A model generated the notes under the pieces. It saw only the letters and a program-made list of their open reading frames with translations. It was not told where the DNA came from and did not search any database. The position numbers were made by a program, and so were the translations under genes. From positions 153,496 to 217,495 of the forward strand of contig NZ_JABERI010000041.1 in NCBI RefSeq assembly GCF_013004375.1: a DNA stretch of 64,000 nucleotides. The letters run 5' to 3'. How positions within the stretch are numbered: the first letter of the stretch is position 1; each line of letters begins with the position of its first letter. Shown here piece by piece: positions 63,906 to 64,000 of this stretch. This DNA is from Acinetobacter terrae (lineage in GTDB: Bacteria > Pseudomonadota > Gammaproteobacteria > Pseudomonadales > Moraxellaceae).

Positions 63906-64000
63906 TGCACCCCGAAAGTTGGACACTCTTAGTCTAATTTGAAGGGTGCTTTTTAATGGCTAAATATTCTCAAGAATTTAAATTAAAAGTTGTGGAGCAT
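63906..64000 (+). mobile_element. IS3-family element, left end (continues past the window)
   Basis: Starts with the likely terminal repeat TGCACCCCGAAAGTTGGACA (63906-63925), then GAAGGGTGC and ATG at 63956 encoding MAKYSQEFKLKVVEH, the start of an IS3-family OrfA with its HTH. Different subgroup from the IS3 element at 7334-8566. Confidence 0.75.

Overview
The window is chromosomal DNA from an Acinetobacter species. The evidence is the AT-rich sequence and a set of genes typical of that genus: a UmuDAb-type SOS repressor with its operator, BenM/CatM-like LysR regulation, aroQ-accB-accC, tamA-tamB, a lone coq7, and a Moraxellaceae-style acnB. All calls come from reading the sequence; no database search was made.

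Layout. 1-6.0 kb: a nitrogen-scavenging locus. On the plus strand are the 3' end of an allophanate hydrolase gene and a translationally coupled lipoprotein solute-binding protein. Converging on them from the minus strand are an ABC permease and ATPase, a guanidine-II (mini-ykkC) type riboswitch, a 2-oxoglutarate/Fe(II) dioxygenase, an unrecognised 295-aa protein and an SMR exporter. The riboswitch ties the locus to guanidine. 6.1-9.96 kb: a cold-shock gene with a conserved leader, then an IS3-family element that truncates an AraC gene and an IS5-family element with an inverted internal segment. 10.2-11.8 kb: decayed tagN-like and tagF-like genes, probably a type VI secretion remnant. 11.8-16.1 kb: an esterase, a persulfide dioxygenase with two YeeE/YedE halves, and a zeta-toxin-like TA pair. 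16.4-19.5 kb: SOS genes (UmuDAb-like and UmuC) sharing one operator type. 19.7-22.0 kb: aroQ-accB-accC.

22-32.4 kb: amidase, an MFS transporter and an accessory stretch of many small genes. These include three Gln/Asn-rich hydrophilic miniproteins, a KGG-like small basic protein, two paralogous single-TM proteins, an SRAP protein, a DUF2171 protein and a decayed lipocalin gene. 32.6-45.2 kb: lipid and hydrolase genes (YheT-like hydrolase, FadH, a PadR regulator with twin operators), two divergent LysR regulators, map, brnQ and small membrane proteins. 45.9-48.0 kb: an AT-rich 705-aa protein with a C-terminal PD-(D/E)XK nuclease motif, wedged directly behind the acnB terminator and a candidate defence gene. 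48.1-53 kb: acnB, small genes, initiator tRNA-Met and a second csp with the same leader. 53.4-63.5 kb: tamB-tamA, an LplT-like MFS gene, coq7 and a DedA gene. The right edge enters another IS3-family element.

The strongest leads are the guanidine-riboswitch-controlled dioxygenase operon, the nuclease-domain gene behind acnB, the UmuDAb operator pair with an unknown gene where ddrR would be expected, and the family of Gln-rich miniproteins.
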